In this document: in pieces, positions 24,606-33,138 of the stretch | Layout of the letters: the number at the start of each line of letters is the position of its first letter | Position numbering within the stretch: the first letter of the stretch is position 1 | From: JAZDDE01 sp039714435 | GTDB lineage: Bacteria; Gemmatimonadota; Gemmatimonadetes; Palauibacterales; Palauibacteraceae | Direction: 5' to 3' | Assembly (NCBI GenBank): GCA_039714435.1 | Contig: JBDLJJ010000006.1 | Location: 1 to 49,147, forward strand | DNA length: 49,147 bases | Position numbers and translations under genes: made by a program | Notes under the pieces: model-generated | Databases searched by the model: none | Told to the model about the DNA's origin: nothing | The model's input: only the letters and a program-made list of their open reading frames with translations

Positions 24606-24818
24606 ATGAAAGTGTTTACCCCAGATGAAGTTACGCCGGTCGGTGGCGATAAATATCTCGGAGTTCTCGTGGCGGCCAAGTACGCCCGCGAACTCAACGC
24701 GCTGCCACTCGAACGCTCACCGTACGGCGCGGACAAGCTGACGACGAGTGCGCTCGCGGCGCTGGCTTCCGGCGACCTCGACTATCGCCTGGTAAAGAAG
24801 AGCGTAGGCGAAGTCTGA
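24606..24818 (+). CDS. rpoZ: RNA polymerase omega subunit
   Basis: The 70-residue protein matches omega in size, context and motifs: VGGDKYLGVLVAAKYARELN (helix with the conserved ALxxK/ARxL type contacts) and a short acidic/basic tail. Omega clamps the beta-prime C-terminus during polymerase assembly. AGGAAG upstream of ATG 24606 supports the start. It lies directly after gmk and one base before the coaBC start, the classical arrangement. Confidence 0.9.
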   Translation: MKVFTPDEVTPVGGDKYLGVLVAAKYARELNALPLERSPYGADKLTTSALAALASGDLDYRLVKKSVGEV

Positions 24819-24819
24819 G

Positions 24820-26028
24820 GTGAGGCCCTTCGACGACCGACGTATTCTACTGGTCGTCACAGGCGGTATCGCCGCGTACAAGAGCGTGGCGTTGGTACGA
24901 AGGCTTCGGGAGCGAGGCTGTTCGGTGGACGTGCTCATGACGGAAAGCGCCGAGAAGATGGTAGGCGCCGCTACATTCGAGGCTCTGTCGGGCCGCCCCG
25001 TACACCGAAATCTGTGGGAGCGGCCGCTGGCCCACATCGAGTTGGGCCGAGATGCCGACCTGGCGGTCGTCGCCCCGGCCACCGCGAACACGCTGGCCCG
25101 GATGGCGGGCGGCTACGCTGACGACATGGCCACTTCGACACTTCTGGCCGCGGACTGTCCCGTTGTCGTGTGTCCTGCCATGAACACCCGCATGTGGACC
25201 AACCCGGCTACCGTACAAAACGTAGAAACCCTGCGCGGCCGCGGGGTGGCTTTTGTGGGCCCGGAGGAAGGTCGGCTGGCCGAGGCGGAGGAGGGCATGG
25301 GCCGCATGGCGGAGCCGGCAACGATCCTGGCCGAACTCGGAAGGTTACTTGAACCGCCAGGAATGCTCACGGACCTCAAGGTAGTGGTCACGGCAGGTCC
25401 GACGCGTGAACCGGTGGACCCGGTGCGATTCGTGGGCAACCGATCCTCGGGGCGCATGGGTTTCGCGCTGGCGGAGTCCGCCTGGCGCCGCGGCGCATCA
25501 GTCACGGTCGTAGCTGGCCCCACGACAGCGGAGCCACCCCACGGGCCACACCTGATTCGAGTCGAGAAGAGCAGCGAGATGCTAGAGGTTCTGCAGACGG
25601 AACTGGACGGGGCCGCCGTCCTGCTCATGGCTGCGGCTGTGTCGGATTTCGGCCCCGAACAGGAACTCAGCTCCAAGATCAAGAAGGAAAACACCGGGGA
25701 CACCATGTCGCTCGAACTGCGCCGGGGGCCTGACCTGCTTTCCGAGACGCTCGATCAACGCCGGGCGAAAGGCGTGTTCACTCTAGGTTTCGCACTGGAG
25801 ACGAGCGACGGGCTAGAGAACGCGCGCCGAAAGCTGGAGTCCAAGGGGATTGACCTGGTAGCTCTCAACGATGCCGGAGATCCGGAGTCCGGTTTTGATT
25901 CTCCGACCAACAGGGTCACCATCATCGATCCGGATGGGGCAGTTGAAGAATTGCCCCTGCTGGCCAAAGAGGAAGTGGCTGACCGACTGCTCGATAGAAT
26001 CGAGGCGCAGCTGAGCGGGGCGCATTGA
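24820..26028 (+). CDS. coaBC: Bifunctional phosphopantothenoylcysteine decarboxylase/phosphopantothenate-cysteine ligase
   Basis: This 402-residue Dfp protein has the FMN-dependent CoaC half (1-175: TGGIAAYKSVALVRRL, conserved His72 in AHIELG, APATANTLARMA, PAMNTRMW with Asn122) and the CoaB ligase half (185-402: VTAGPTREPVDPVRFVGNRSSGRMG, SKIKKENTGD). It carries out steps two and three of coenzyme A synthesis from 4'-phosphopantothenate. The flap that in E. coli reads ACGDIGPGRM reads AEAEEGMGRM here, so the Cys (E. coli Cys158) is Glu155. The GTG start follows rpoZ by one base and the stop overlaps the next gene by four bases. Confidence 0.95.
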   Translation: MRPFDDRRILLVVTGGIAAYKSVALVRRLRERGCSVDVLMTESAEKMVGAATFEALSGRPVHRNLWERPLAHIELGRDADLAVVAPATANTLARMAGGYADDMATSTLLAADCPVVVCPAMNTRMWTNPATVQNVETLRGRGVAFVGPEEGRLAEAEEGMGRMAEPATILAELGRLLEPPGMLTDLKVVVTAGPTREPVDPVRFVGNRSSGRMGFALAESAWRRGASVTVVAGPTTAEPPHGPHLIRVEKSSEMLEVLQTELDGAAVLLMAAAVSDFGPEQELSSKIKKENTGDTMSLELRRGPDLLSETLDQRRAKGVFTLGFALETSDGLENARRKLESKGIDLVALNDAGDPESGFDSPTNRVTIIDPDGAVEELPLLAKEEVADRLLDRIEAQLSGAH

Positions 26029-26888
26029 CGCAGAACCAAGACCTGTGGCGTAGCTATCTCCGGTCCAGGATAGGACTGGGCGAGCCGGAACTGTTCCTCG
26101 GCCGGGGTGACCGCGGGGCGGTGCTGGCCGCGGCGGCCCGGGTAGGAGAGGAGCGGGCACAGGCCCCGGCCGCTGCCGAGGTTCCGATCGACGCCGCTGC
26201 CGAGGTTCCGATCGACGCCGCTGCCGAGGTTCCGGCCGCTGGCGAGGTTCCGATCGACGCCGCTGGCGAGGTTCCGATCGACGCCGCTGGCGAGGTTCCG
26301 ATCGACGCCGCCGGTGATCATCTGGCGGGGCTGCGGGAGCGAGCGCTGCGCTGTGAGGATTGCGTGCTTCACGAGTCACGGTTGAGCGTCGTATTCGGGG
26401 AGGGCACGGCGGCCGCTCGAGTCCTGTGCGTGGGGGAGGCTCCGGGAGCGAATGAGGATAGGACCGGAAGGCCGTTCGTGGGACGGGCGGGCAAGCTCCT
26501 GGATCAGCTTCTGCTCTCGGTCGGGATGCCCCGAGAGTCAGTGTTCATATGTAATGTTCTCAAATGCCGGCCGCCCGGGAACCGGAATCCTCAGCCGGAT
26601 GAAATTGCGGCTTGCTCTCCCTATCTTCGTGACCAGATCCGGCTCGTGAGCCCGGAGGTGATTATCGCCTTCGGTACGTTCGCTTCTCGCACGCTGCTGA
26701 ACAGCGCCGAGTCATTGGGACGCTTGCGCGGGGTGGTACATCTATTCAATGGGATACCGCTCGTGCCGACTTATCATCCGGCGGCGCTGCTGAGAAACCC
26801 GGGCTGGGTGCGGCCCACCTGGGAGGATCTGCAGAGGGCACGAGGCGTGTTGGAATCCGCAGATGTAGATGGAGAGACGTATGGCTGA
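26025..26888 (+). CDS. Uracil-DNA glycosylase, family 4, with repeat linker
   Basis: The 287-residue protein joins a short N-terminal helix (1-45), a low-complexity linker of EVPIDAA[A/G] repeats (52-97) and a family-4 uracil-DNA glycosylase domain. The [4Fe-4S] ligands are C110-x2-C113, C181 and C197 (CRPPGNRNP...C); motif 1 is VGEAPGANEDRTGRPFVG and motif 2 HPAALLRNP (H251). It removes uracil from deaminated DNA to start base-excision repair. The start is TTG overlapping the coaBC stop (TTGA). A similar N-terminal linker occurs in related proteins sometimes misnamed DNA polymerase I-like; the repeat here looks recently expanded. Confidence 0.92.
   Translation: MTQNQDLWRSYLRSRIGLGEPELFLGRGDRGAVLAAAARVGEERAQAPAAAEVPIDAAAEVPIDAAAEVPAAGEVPIDAAGEVPIDAAGEVPIDAAGDHLAGLRERALRCEDCVLHESRLSVVFGEGTAAARVLCVGEAPGANEDRTGRPFVGRAGKLLDQLLLSVGMPRESVFICNVLKCRPPGNRNPQPDEIAACSPYLRDQIRLVSPEVIIAFGTFASRTLLNSAESLGRLRGVVHLFNGIPLVPTYHPAALLRNPGWVRPTWEDLQRARGVLESADVDGETYG
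26178..26315 (+). repeat. In-frame 24-base tandem repeat in the uracil-DNA glycosylase gene
   Basis: The unit GAGGTTCCGATCGACGCCGC[T/C]G[C/G]C codes for EVPIDAAA or EVPIDAAG. There are five full units and one shortened 18-base unit (EVPAAG) in third place: A-type, A-type, short, then three G-type. Near-identical DNA shows recent duplication by slippage. The reverse strand is also open here, which is a by-product. Confidence 0.95.
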
Positions 26889-28284
26889 TGTATCGCTCGC
26901 GGTAGCGCCGCTAGAGGCGAAGGGCCGTCAGGCGCCATGGTCGGAAGAGGCCGAGATATCTGTCTTGTCGGCCATGTTGATCGACGGCGACGCGGTTGTG
27001 GAGGCGATCGAAGTACTGGACGAGACGGCGTTCTACCGCGAGTCCAACCGGCGCATCTATCGGGCTATGGTGAGGCTCTACCAGCGCGGAGAGGTCATCG
27101 ACTCGGTGACGCTGGCTGACGAGCTGAAGACCGCGGGTGAGCTGGCCAGTGCCGGCGGGCTGCCCTATCTGGCACAGCTCGTGGACGCGGTCCCGACGGC
27201 TGCCAACGTCGCATACCACTGCCGCATCCTCCGCGACAAGGCGGTTCTTCGGAAGCTCATCCAGTCGGCGACGGAGATTATCCAGGACGCTTATCAGGCG
27301 CCATCGGGGGAGATCGATGAGGCCCTGGACCGCGCCGAGCAGCGAATCTTCAAGATCTCGCAGGCCACGCAGCGGGCCGGCTTCGTCTGGATCAAGGAGA
27401 TCCTGTGGCCGACATTCGAGAAGATCGAGGAACTGCAGCGCGGAGGAGGAGCGCTGACGGGTGTTCCCTCGGGCTTCCCTGATCTGGACAACATGACAGC
27501 GGGTTTCCAGGCTTCCGACCTCATCATCGTGGCTGGCCGCCCGTCTATGGGCAAGACTGCGCTGGCCCTGAACTTTGCTCAGCACGCTGCCATCGAGCAC
27601 GAGGCGCCGGTCGCCCTGTTCTCGCTCGAAATGTCGAAGGAATCCCTGGTGCAGCGCCTGCTCTGTGCGGAGGGCAGGGTAGACTCGGGGCGTCTGCGGC
27701 GGGGCCGGCTACAGGACGACGAGTACGGCCGGCTGGCCACGGCGGCTGGCCACCTCAACACGGCTCCGATTTGGATTGATGACACTCCGGGCATCACGGC
27801 CCTCGAGCTGCGCGCCAAGGCGCGCCGGCTGGCGGCCGAGGTGGATCTCGGACTGGTCATCGTCGACTATCTGCAGCTTATGGCCGGCCCGCGCGGGACC
27901 GAAAACAGGCAGCAGGAAATCAGTGCGATCTCGCGTGCCCTGAAGGGAGTCGCGAAGGAACTTCAAGTTCCGGTGATAGCCCTGTCGCAGCTTTCCAGGG
28001 CGCCCGAGCAGAGAACAGATCGCCGGCCCGTGCTGGCGGACCTCAGAGAATCGGGAGCCATCGAGCAGGACGCCGACGTCGTGCTGTTCGTGTACCGGGA
28101 AGAGGCCTACAAGAAGAGGGACGACCCGAAAGTCGATGAGAAGGGCGAGTCGATCGAGGGCAAGGCGGAGCTCATCATTGGCAAACAGCGCAACGGACCG
28201 ACGGGGCTTGTATCCCTGTACTTCCACAAGCACTACACGCTTTTCGAATCGCTCCGGCGGGAGTCCGCCCCCTCCGCGCAGTAA
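26881..28284 (+). CDS. dnaB: Replicative DNA helicase
   Basis: The product (467 residues from ATG 26881) has the N-terminal DnaB domain (about 15-125, QAPWSEEAEISVLSAML), a linker, and the RecA-like C-terminal motor: Walker A GRPSMGKTALALN, Walker B LVIVDYLQLM, and the ALSQLSRAPEQRTDRRP and LRESGAIEQDADVV motifs. It is the hexameric fork helicase loaded by the DnaC/DciA system. Start 26881 is preferred over the ATG at 26869 because GGAGA lies five bases before it. It overlaps the glycosylase gene by eight bases and precedes radA by six, so replication and repair genes are co-expressed. No intein is present. Confidence 0.97.
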   Translation: MADVSLAVAPLEAKGRQAPWSEEAEISVLSAMLIDGDAVVEAIEVLDETAFYRESNRRIYRAMVRLYQRGEVIDSVTLADELKTAGELASAGGLPYLAQLVDAVPTAANVAYHCRILRDKAVLRKLIQSATEIIQDAYQAPSGEIDEALDRAEQRIFKISQATQRAGFVWIKEILWPTFEKIEELQRGGGALTGVPSGFPDLDNMTAGFQASDLIIVAGRPSMGKTALALNFAQHAAIEHEAPVALFSLEMSKESLVQRLLCAEGRVDSGRLRRGRLQDDEYGRLATAAGHLNTAPIWIDDTPGITALELRAKARRLAAEVDLGLVIVDYLQLMAGPRGTENRQQEISAISRALKGVAKELQVPVIALSQLSRAPEQRTDRRPVLADLRESGAIEQDADVVLFVYREEAYKKRDDPKVDEKGESIEGKAELIIGKQRNGPTGLVSLYFHKHYTLFESLRRESAPSAQ

Positions 28285-28290
28285 GGTCTC

Positions 28291-29664
28291 ATGAAGACCG
28301 CGCGCACAGCGTACTTCTGCACATCCTGCGGAAACGAGACGCTCCGCTGGGAGGGCCGCTGCCCGGGCTGCGGGGAGTGGAATTCGTTGGCCAAGGCTCC
28401 GGTCGGAGCGCGCAGCGAACGCTTCACGGCAAAATCTGGAGCAGTCAGGCGGCCGGGTCTCGAGAGCAAGCCTGAAGCTCTGGGTGACGGTCCGGCTACG
28501 CCGCTGGCCCGAACACAAATAGGCTTTGGTGACTTCGATCGAGTTCTGGGCGGGGGACTGGTGCCGGGTTCCGTCATCCTCCTGGGCGGTGCGCCCGGAA
28601 TTGGGAAATCCACCCTGATGCTTCAGGCCGCGGCGCGCATGGCGGTCACCGGCAAGCGAGTGCTGTATGCTTCCGGCGAGGAATCGAGGGAGCAGATCAA
28701 GCTGCGCGCAGCGCGCGTCGGCGCGAGTACGGCGCGGGTGCTGTTTATTTCGACCACCGATCTGAGCGAACTTCTCAAGGTCGTTGAATCCGACCCGCCG
28801 GACCTGCTCCTGGTCGATTCCATACAGACGCTGGTCGCCAGCGACTCTACGGCGGCGGCCGGCGGCGTGAAGCAGGTACAGGAGTCGGCGGCCCTGCTAC
28901 TCGAAGTGGCCAAACGATATGGATTCCCGACCTTCCTGATCGGGCACGTAACGAAAGGCGGACAGCTCGCCGGCCCCAGGTCGCTCGAGCATCTGGTAGA
29001 CGTCGTTCTCCTGTTCGAAGGTCAGAGACTGGCGGAGCAGCGCTGGCTACGGTCGGTGAAAAACCGATTCGGAAGCGTGGACGAACTGGCGGCCTACCGG
29101 ATGGCGGAGCGAGGGCTAGAGCCTCTGACCGATCCCTCGGCCATATTCGTCAACGATCGTCCGGCGGAAGTGAGCGGAGCCGCCATCTGCGTCCCCCTGC
29201 AAGGTCGCCGGCCCGTGCTGGCTGAGGTCCAGGCCCTGTCGGCTCCGGCCCGCTTCTCGACCCCGCAGCGGGTGGCGACCGGTTTCCCGCCCCGCCGGCT
29301 GGCCGTCTTACTGGCCGTGTTGGAGCGGAAGGCCGGGCTGCCACTCACCGGTAAGGACGTATTCCTGAGTGTGGTCGGCGGCCTGCGGCTGGTGGACCCC
29401 AGCGCTGACCTCGGAGTTCTCGCGGCGCTCGTCTCTGCCGAGCTCGATCGTCCGCCGCCAGCAGCAGCCGCGTTCGTCGGAGAGGTCGGGTTGTCGGGAG
29501 AGCTGCGCGGCGTTCCCCAGTGTGCCGCGCGTGTACGGGTCGCCGTCAGGGCCGGCCTGTCCCGGATCGTGCTGCCCGCGGCGGCTCGCGACGAGGCGGA
29601 TTGGGGCCCTGAGATTCAGTTTGCGGAGCACGTGCGGGAGGTCGTGGCCTGGCTGCGCGCATGA
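28291..29664 (+). CDS. radA: DNA repair protein RadA
   Basis: The 457-residue protein has the N-terminal zinc finger C-x2-C...C-x2-C (FCTSCGN...GRCPGCGEW), a RecA-like core with Walker A GGAPGIGKSTLM and LLLVDSIQ, the RadA-specific KNRFGSVDE motif, and a C-terminal Lon-protease-like domain. It drives branch migration of recombination intermediates and helps restart of stalled forks. It follows dnaB by six bases and overlaps ispD by four (ATGA). Confidence 0.96.
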   Translation: MKTARTAYFCTSCGNETLRWEGRCPGCGEWNSLAKAPVGARSERFTAKSGAVRRPGLESKPEALGDGPATPLARTQIGFGDFDRVLGGGLVPGSVILLGGAPGIGKSTLMLQAAARMAVTGKRVLYASGEESREQIKLRAARVGASTARVLFISTTDLSELLKVVESDPPDLLLVDSIQTLVASDSTAAAGGVKQVQESAALLLEVAKRYGFPTFLIGHVTKGGQLAGPRSLEHLVDVVLLFEGQRLAEQRWLRSVKNRFGSVDELAAYRMAERGLEPLTDPSAIFVNDRPAEVSGAAICVPLQGRRPVLAEVQALSAPARFSTPQRVATGFPPRRLAVLLAVLERKAGLPLTGKDVFLSVVGGLRLVDPSADLGVLAALVSAELDRPPPAAAAFVGEVGLSGELRGVPQCAARVRVAVRAGLSRIVLPAAARDEADWGPEIQFAEHVREVVAWLRA

Positions 29665-30356
29665 GAGCCAGCGCGATCCTCCTGGCGGCGGGGGAGGGGT
29701 CGCGCTGCGCGGGAGAACTTCCCAAGCAGTTTCGCCCCCTGGGTGGCCGTCCGGTTCTGGAGTGGGCCTGCGCTCCGTTTCGGGGCTGCGAGCATGTGGC
29801 GGAGATCATCGTGGTCGTATCTTCCGCTGTGCTCTCTGATCCTCCCGCGTGGCTGACAGGGTGCGCCGACCGGCTCGTTGAGGGCGGGTCCTCGCGCAGG
29901 GAATCAGCGGGCCGGGGTGTGCGTGAGGCGGATCCCGGCTCGGACGTGATTCTCATTCATGACGCGGCGCGGCCGTTTGCCAGCCTGGAGTTGATTGAGA
30001 GAGTGGCCTGGGCGGCGCTCGGCGGGCCTGTGGTGCCAGTGCTTCCGGTGGCTGACACGATCAAGCGGGTATCGGACGACGGCGTTATCGAAGGCACGCA
30101 GCCCCGCGGGGAGCTGCGGCGAACCCAGACGCCACAGGGATTCCCGGGCGCCATGATTCGCAGGCTGCACAGCGATGCTGAAGACCGTGGCCTGGCGGCT
30201 CCCGACGACGCCTACCTGTGCGAACTGGCGGGTGAGTTGGTCGCCAGTGTGCCCGGTGAGGAGTTGAATCTCAAACTTACGACTGAAGCCGATTTCGAGT
30301 ACGCCGAGTGGGTTGCCTCCCGCTTCAGCCCGGAAGGGGCCAATGACAGCGTTTGA
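29661..30356 (+). CDS. ispD: 2-C-methyl-D-erythritol 4-phosphate cytidylyltransferase
   Basis: The 231-residue enzyme begins SAILLAAGEGSRCAGELPKQF, the nucleotidyltransferase motif with the catalytic Arg and PKQF, and has the VLIHDAARPF, VLPVADTIK and RTQTPQGF family segments and a DDAYLCE end motif. It forms CDP-methylerythritol in the MEP isoprenoid pathway. The usual MG after the Arg is CAG here, a small insertion in the loop. No ispF follows, unlike in many genomes. It overlaps radA by four bases and runs into the Sua5-like gene. Confidence 0.93.
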   Translation: MRASAILLAAGEGSRCAGELPKQFRPLGGRPVLEWACAPFRGCEHVAEIIVVVSSAVLSDPPAWLTGCADRLVEGGSSRRESAGRGVREADPGSDVILIHDAARPFASLELIERVAWAALGGPVVPVLPVADTIKRVSDDGVIEGTQPRGELRRTQTPQGFPGAMIRRLHSDAEDRGLAAPDDAYLCELAGELVASVPGEELNLKLTTEADFEYAEWVASRFSPEGANDSV

Positions 30357-31023
30357 TGAATTCGCGCTTCCGGCTTCGGGGCCAGACGCCGCCGCGATCG
30401 ACGAAGCTGTGGAGCTAGCCGTCCGCTGTCTCTCCGCCGAGGGCCTGCTGGCCCATCCTACGAGCACCGTGTTTGGTCTGGGGGGAGCGGTCCGTCCGAA
30501 CGTGGAGGCAGAGATGTCGCGCCTTAAGGGCTACACGTCGCGGCGGCCGTACATCTGCCTGGTGGCGTCAGCCGAGCAGGCCGCATCGCTATTTCCGTCG
30601 GCCGTATGGAATGACTACGCGCAGCGCCTCGCGGCCCGTTTCTGGCCCGGTCCCCTGACGCTGGCGCTGGACGACGGGACGGATGAAGGGATCGCGCTGC
30701 GGGCGGAGGGGAATCGATTCATGCAGGTCCTGCTCGGCGTCTGGGGAGGGGGCGTTCTGTCTTCCAGTCTCAACCGGCGGGGCCAGCCGGTGCCTGCAAC
30801 GCGAGACGCCGCCGCGGCCGCTCTGGCGGGTCTGCCAGCCTCCGAGTTCTCTGTAACGTTCATCTCAGAGCCGAAGCTACCGGGTCCGCCTGCCTCCTCG
30901 ATCGTTTCGGTCCGGGGCGGCGTTGTTCGGTTGCTGCGCCTGGGAGCGGTGTCGGCGGAAGAAATTGGCGCTGCCCTGGGCCTCGATCCGCTGGGTCTCG
31001 GCGCTCCGGTGCGGACAGGGTGA
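30343..31023 (+). CDS. Sua5/YciO/YrdC-family protein (L-threonylcarbamoyladenylate synthase-like)
   Basis: The 226-residue product carries the YrdC fold: HPTSTVFGLGG in place of the usual PTDTVYGL, the KR-type motif RLKGYTSRRPY, FWPGPLTLAL and SSSLNRRGQP in place of ST-S-A-N-x-S-G. These fit enzymes that make threonylcarbamoyl-AMP for the t6A37 tRNA modification, although two substrate-site positions differ (Asp to Ser, Ala/Asn region). The start at 30343 has GGAAGGGG upstream and overlaps the end of ispD by 14 bases. The end overlaps the phosphatase gene. A Sua5-phosphatase pair is common in bacteria. Confidence 0.85.
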   Translation: MTAFDEFALPASGPDAAAIDEAVELAVRCLSAEGLLAHPTSTVFGLGGAVRPNVEAEMSRLKGYTSRRPYICLVASAEQAASLFPSAVWNDYAQRLAARFWPGPLTLALDDGTDEGIALRAEGNRFMQVLLGVWGGGVLSSSLNRRGQPVPATRDAAAAALAGLPASEFSVTFISEPKLPGPPASSIVSVRGGVVRLLRLGAVSAEEIGAALGLDPLGLGAPVRTG

Positions 31024-31529
31024 TGTACCGGGTGCTGTTCGTGTGCAGCGGTAACACGTGCCGCAGCCCCATGGCGGAGACGATCGCCCGCGCCGGCGCG
31101 CGGCGGCATGGCCTCGACTGGCTGCACGTAGAATCGGCCGGAACGATGGCGGCTGCCGGGTGTCCGGCCTCGGGCGGAGCGCTGGAAGAGGCTGAGCGGC
31201 GGGGATTCAGCGTGCAGCGGCATGTCTCGCGGCCTGTGACTCGGGAAATGATCGACGCTGCTGATTTCGTAGTGGGGATGTCCGTGTCACATCTGCTGGC
31301 GGTCATGGACCTCAGTCTCGACGCGCCCCTGGCTCTTGCCACTCACTTTCTCGACCCGGCGGATGAACGCCATGGCCGGGACGTGGATGATCCCATGGGA
31401 GGCGGAGCGGCCGAGTACGGGCACGCCTGGACCCTCCTGGAGGAGTGCGTCGAGGGCATGCTGGAGCAGATTCAGCGTGAACCTGCGGTAGACGCCGATC
31501 CCGAGGAAGCGGAAGAAGAGATCGAGTGA
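31020..31529 (+). CDS. Low-molecular-weight protein-tyrosine phosphatase
   Basis: The 169-residue protein opens with the P-loop VCSGNTCRSPMAE (nucleophilic Cys and Arg) and ends the domain with DVDDPMGGG, whose Asp is the general acid. It dephosphorylates phosphotyrosine or phosphoarginine proteins in the cytosol; the McsB-linked arginine phosphatase YwlE has the same arrangement, and the Sua5 neighbour recalls the ywlC-ywlE pair of Bacillus. The tail is acidic (DADPEEAEEEIE). Start may be GTG 31020 or the ATG at 31023; the stop overlaps aroE by four bases. Confidence 0.9.
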   Translation: MMYRVLFVCSGNTCRSPMAETIARAGARRHGLDWLHVESAGTMAAAGCPASGGALEEAERRGFSVQRHVSRPVTREMIDAADFVVGMSVSHLLAVMDLSLDAPLALATHFLDPADERHGRDVDDPMGGGAAEYGHAWTLLEECVEGMLEQIQREPAVDADPEEAEEEIE

Positions 31530-32371
31530 GGGCGCCAGGTCTCCCGTTCGCCGTGCTGGGCGATCCGGTGGCGCACTCGGTTTCGCCGCAGATGTATCGG
31601 GCCGCTTTTGCCGAGATGGGAATCGAGGCCCGCTACGATAGGCGAAGAGTAGGCGAGCCTGATCTTGCCGGGGCCATGAAGGCGCTGTGCAGTGAAGGAG
31701 GAGGTGGCAACGTCACGCTGCCTCACAAGCAGATGGCGGCCGGGCTGATAGACGCACCGACGGAAGCGGTAGTCCGATCCGGTGCCTGCAACTGTTTCTG
31801 GGCCGACGGGGCCGGAGGGATCGCGGGCGACAACACGGATGTGGAAGGCTTGCTTGCTGCGCTGGCGCGGCTGCCGGGCTTCGGCATGTCTGGCGCGCGG
31901 GTGCTCGTTCTGGGCGCGGGCGGAGCGGCCAGAGCCGCCGTGCTCGCCTGCGAGCGTGGCGCCGCGCAGAGCGTCTGGCTGCACAACCGCACCCGAAGCC
32001 GGGCCGAGAAACTTATGCAGGACTTTGGCACCGAAGGCTTACAACTGCGCCTGGCCGAGCTTGAGAAGCTAGGGGAGTTCGACCTCCTGATAAACGCCAC
32101 CTCACTCGGCCTGCGCTCGGCTGACGAGCTGCCCCTGGATCTGTCGGGAGTAAGTGCGGGATTTGCTCTCGACCTCGTGTACGGAACTGGCGAGGAGGGG
32201 ACGCCGTGGATTCGGCAGGCCCGCGCCAGGGGGATGATCGCGGCTGACGGTCTCACCATGCTTGTTCAGCAAGCGGTCCTCTCGGTGCGGTGCTGGTTTG
32301 GCCGCCAGGCGCCCGAGGCAAGCATGATGCGGGCGGCTCTCCAGGCGCTGGGCCGGCGGTGCCCCGACTGA
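31526..32371 (+). CDS. aroE: Shikimate dehydrogenase
   Basis: The 281-residue enzyme has the substrate region VLGDPVAHSVSPQMYRAAF, the catalytic-lysine motif NVTLPHKQ, the DNTD motif, a Rossmann segment VLVLGAGGAARAAVLAC and NATSLGLR. It reduces 3-dehydroshikimate to shikimate with NADPH in aromatic amino-acid synthesis. The usual SLSPxxHN is SVSPQMYR, a His-to-Tyr type change at a less critical position. GTG start overlaps the phosphatase stop (GTGA). The comF gene begins inside its last codons. Confidence 0.94.
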   Translation: MRAPGLPFAVLGDPVAHSVSPQMYRAAFAEMGIEARYDRRRVGEPDLAGAMKALCSEGGGGNVTLPHKQMAAGLIDAPTEAVVRSGACNCFWADGAGGIAGDNTDVEGLLAALARLPGFGMSGARVLVLGAGGAARAAVLACERGAAQSVWLHNRTRSRAEKLMQDFGTEGLQLRLAELEKLGEFDLLINATSLGLRSADELPLDLSGVSAGFALDLVYGTGEEGTPWIRQARARGMIAADGLTMLVQQAVLSVRCWFGRQAPEASMMRAALQALGRRCPD

Positions 32372-33135
32372 TTCGGAGGGCTGGCCGGCTCGGCGCCGGG
32401 CTGTTGACGGCGTTGCTGCCATCTCGCTGTGTGTGCTGCGCGGCGGCTTTGTCTCGGGACACCGCACCGGTGTGCGGTCCCTGCCGGTCCCGCGCGCGCA
32501 GGCTCAATCCGCCCCACTGTCAGCGCTGCCAGGTGACCCTTCGTCTCGATCTTCCGAGCATGGACGGCTGCGCCGCGTGCGCGGAATGGCCTGATTCTCT
32601 AGTAGCGGCCGCTGCCCCGTTCTACATGGAGGGCGTGGCGTCACGGGTGGTGCACGCGCTCAAGTATGAGGGGGCGACAGCCCTGACAGACTGGATGGCG
32701 GGGCAGATGGAGCCGTGCGCCCGGCGCCTGCTGGCCGGCCGCACCGCGCTGCTGGTTCCGATTCCGATGGCCCGGGCTCGTGTTCGAGAGCGGGGCTTCA
32801 ACCAGGCGGCCCTGCTTGCTGACTCGCTGGCCACGATCGGAGGCTGGGGAACCGGCCACCTGCTTCAGCGCTTTCATACCCGGCGGGCTCAGGCGACCCT
32901 GAGCCGCGCTGAGCGCGCCGAAAACGTGGCTGGCAGCGTGAGCGTCGTCCCGTCGGCAGCCCGGCTCGCGCACCCGGCAGAGGGGCGCGAAACGCCATCG
33001 TCCGGATCACGCCTGCTGCTCGTGGATGACGTACTGACGACCGGCTCCACGGCCGGTGCCTGCGCCGCGGCGTTGGCGGCGGCCGGCTACGACTGCCTGG
33101 GTGTCGTAACCTTCGCCCGGGCCGTGCCCGAGTGA
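32359..33135 (+). CDS. comF: ComF-family phosphoribosyltransferase-like protein
   Basis: The 258-residue product has an N-terminal treble of zinc cysteines (CVCCAAA, CGPC, CQRC, CAAC), the VPIPMARARVRERGFNQAALLA segment and the phosphoribosyltransferase motif LLLVDDVLTTGSTAGACA. ComF proteins take part in DNA uptake for natural transformation and act on the single strand on the cytosolic side. The start is placed at GTG 32359, overlapping aroE by 13 bases; a TTG at 32403 is an alternative. No other competence gene is in the window. Confidence 0.88.
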   Translation: MPRLIRRAGRLGAGLLTALLPSRCVCCAAALSRDTAPVCGPCRSRARRLNPPHCQRCQVTLRLDLPSMDGCAACAEWPDSLVAAAAPFYMEGVASRVVHALKYEGATALTDWMAGQMEPCARRLLAGRTALLVPIPMARARVRERGFNQAALLADSLATIGGWGTGHLLQRFHTRRAQATLSRAERAENVAGSVSVVPSAARLAHPAEGRETPSSGSRLLLVDDVLTTGSTAGACAAALAAAGYDCLGVVTFARAVPE

Positions 33136-33138
33136 GGC

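Noticed and set aside
26178..26379. A repeat-rich open frame (GVDRNLAS-type) on the minus strand across the glycosylase linker
   Set aside because: It is the reverse-strand reading of the 24-base repeat; open frames arise on both strands of such repeats and there is no start signal or homology.
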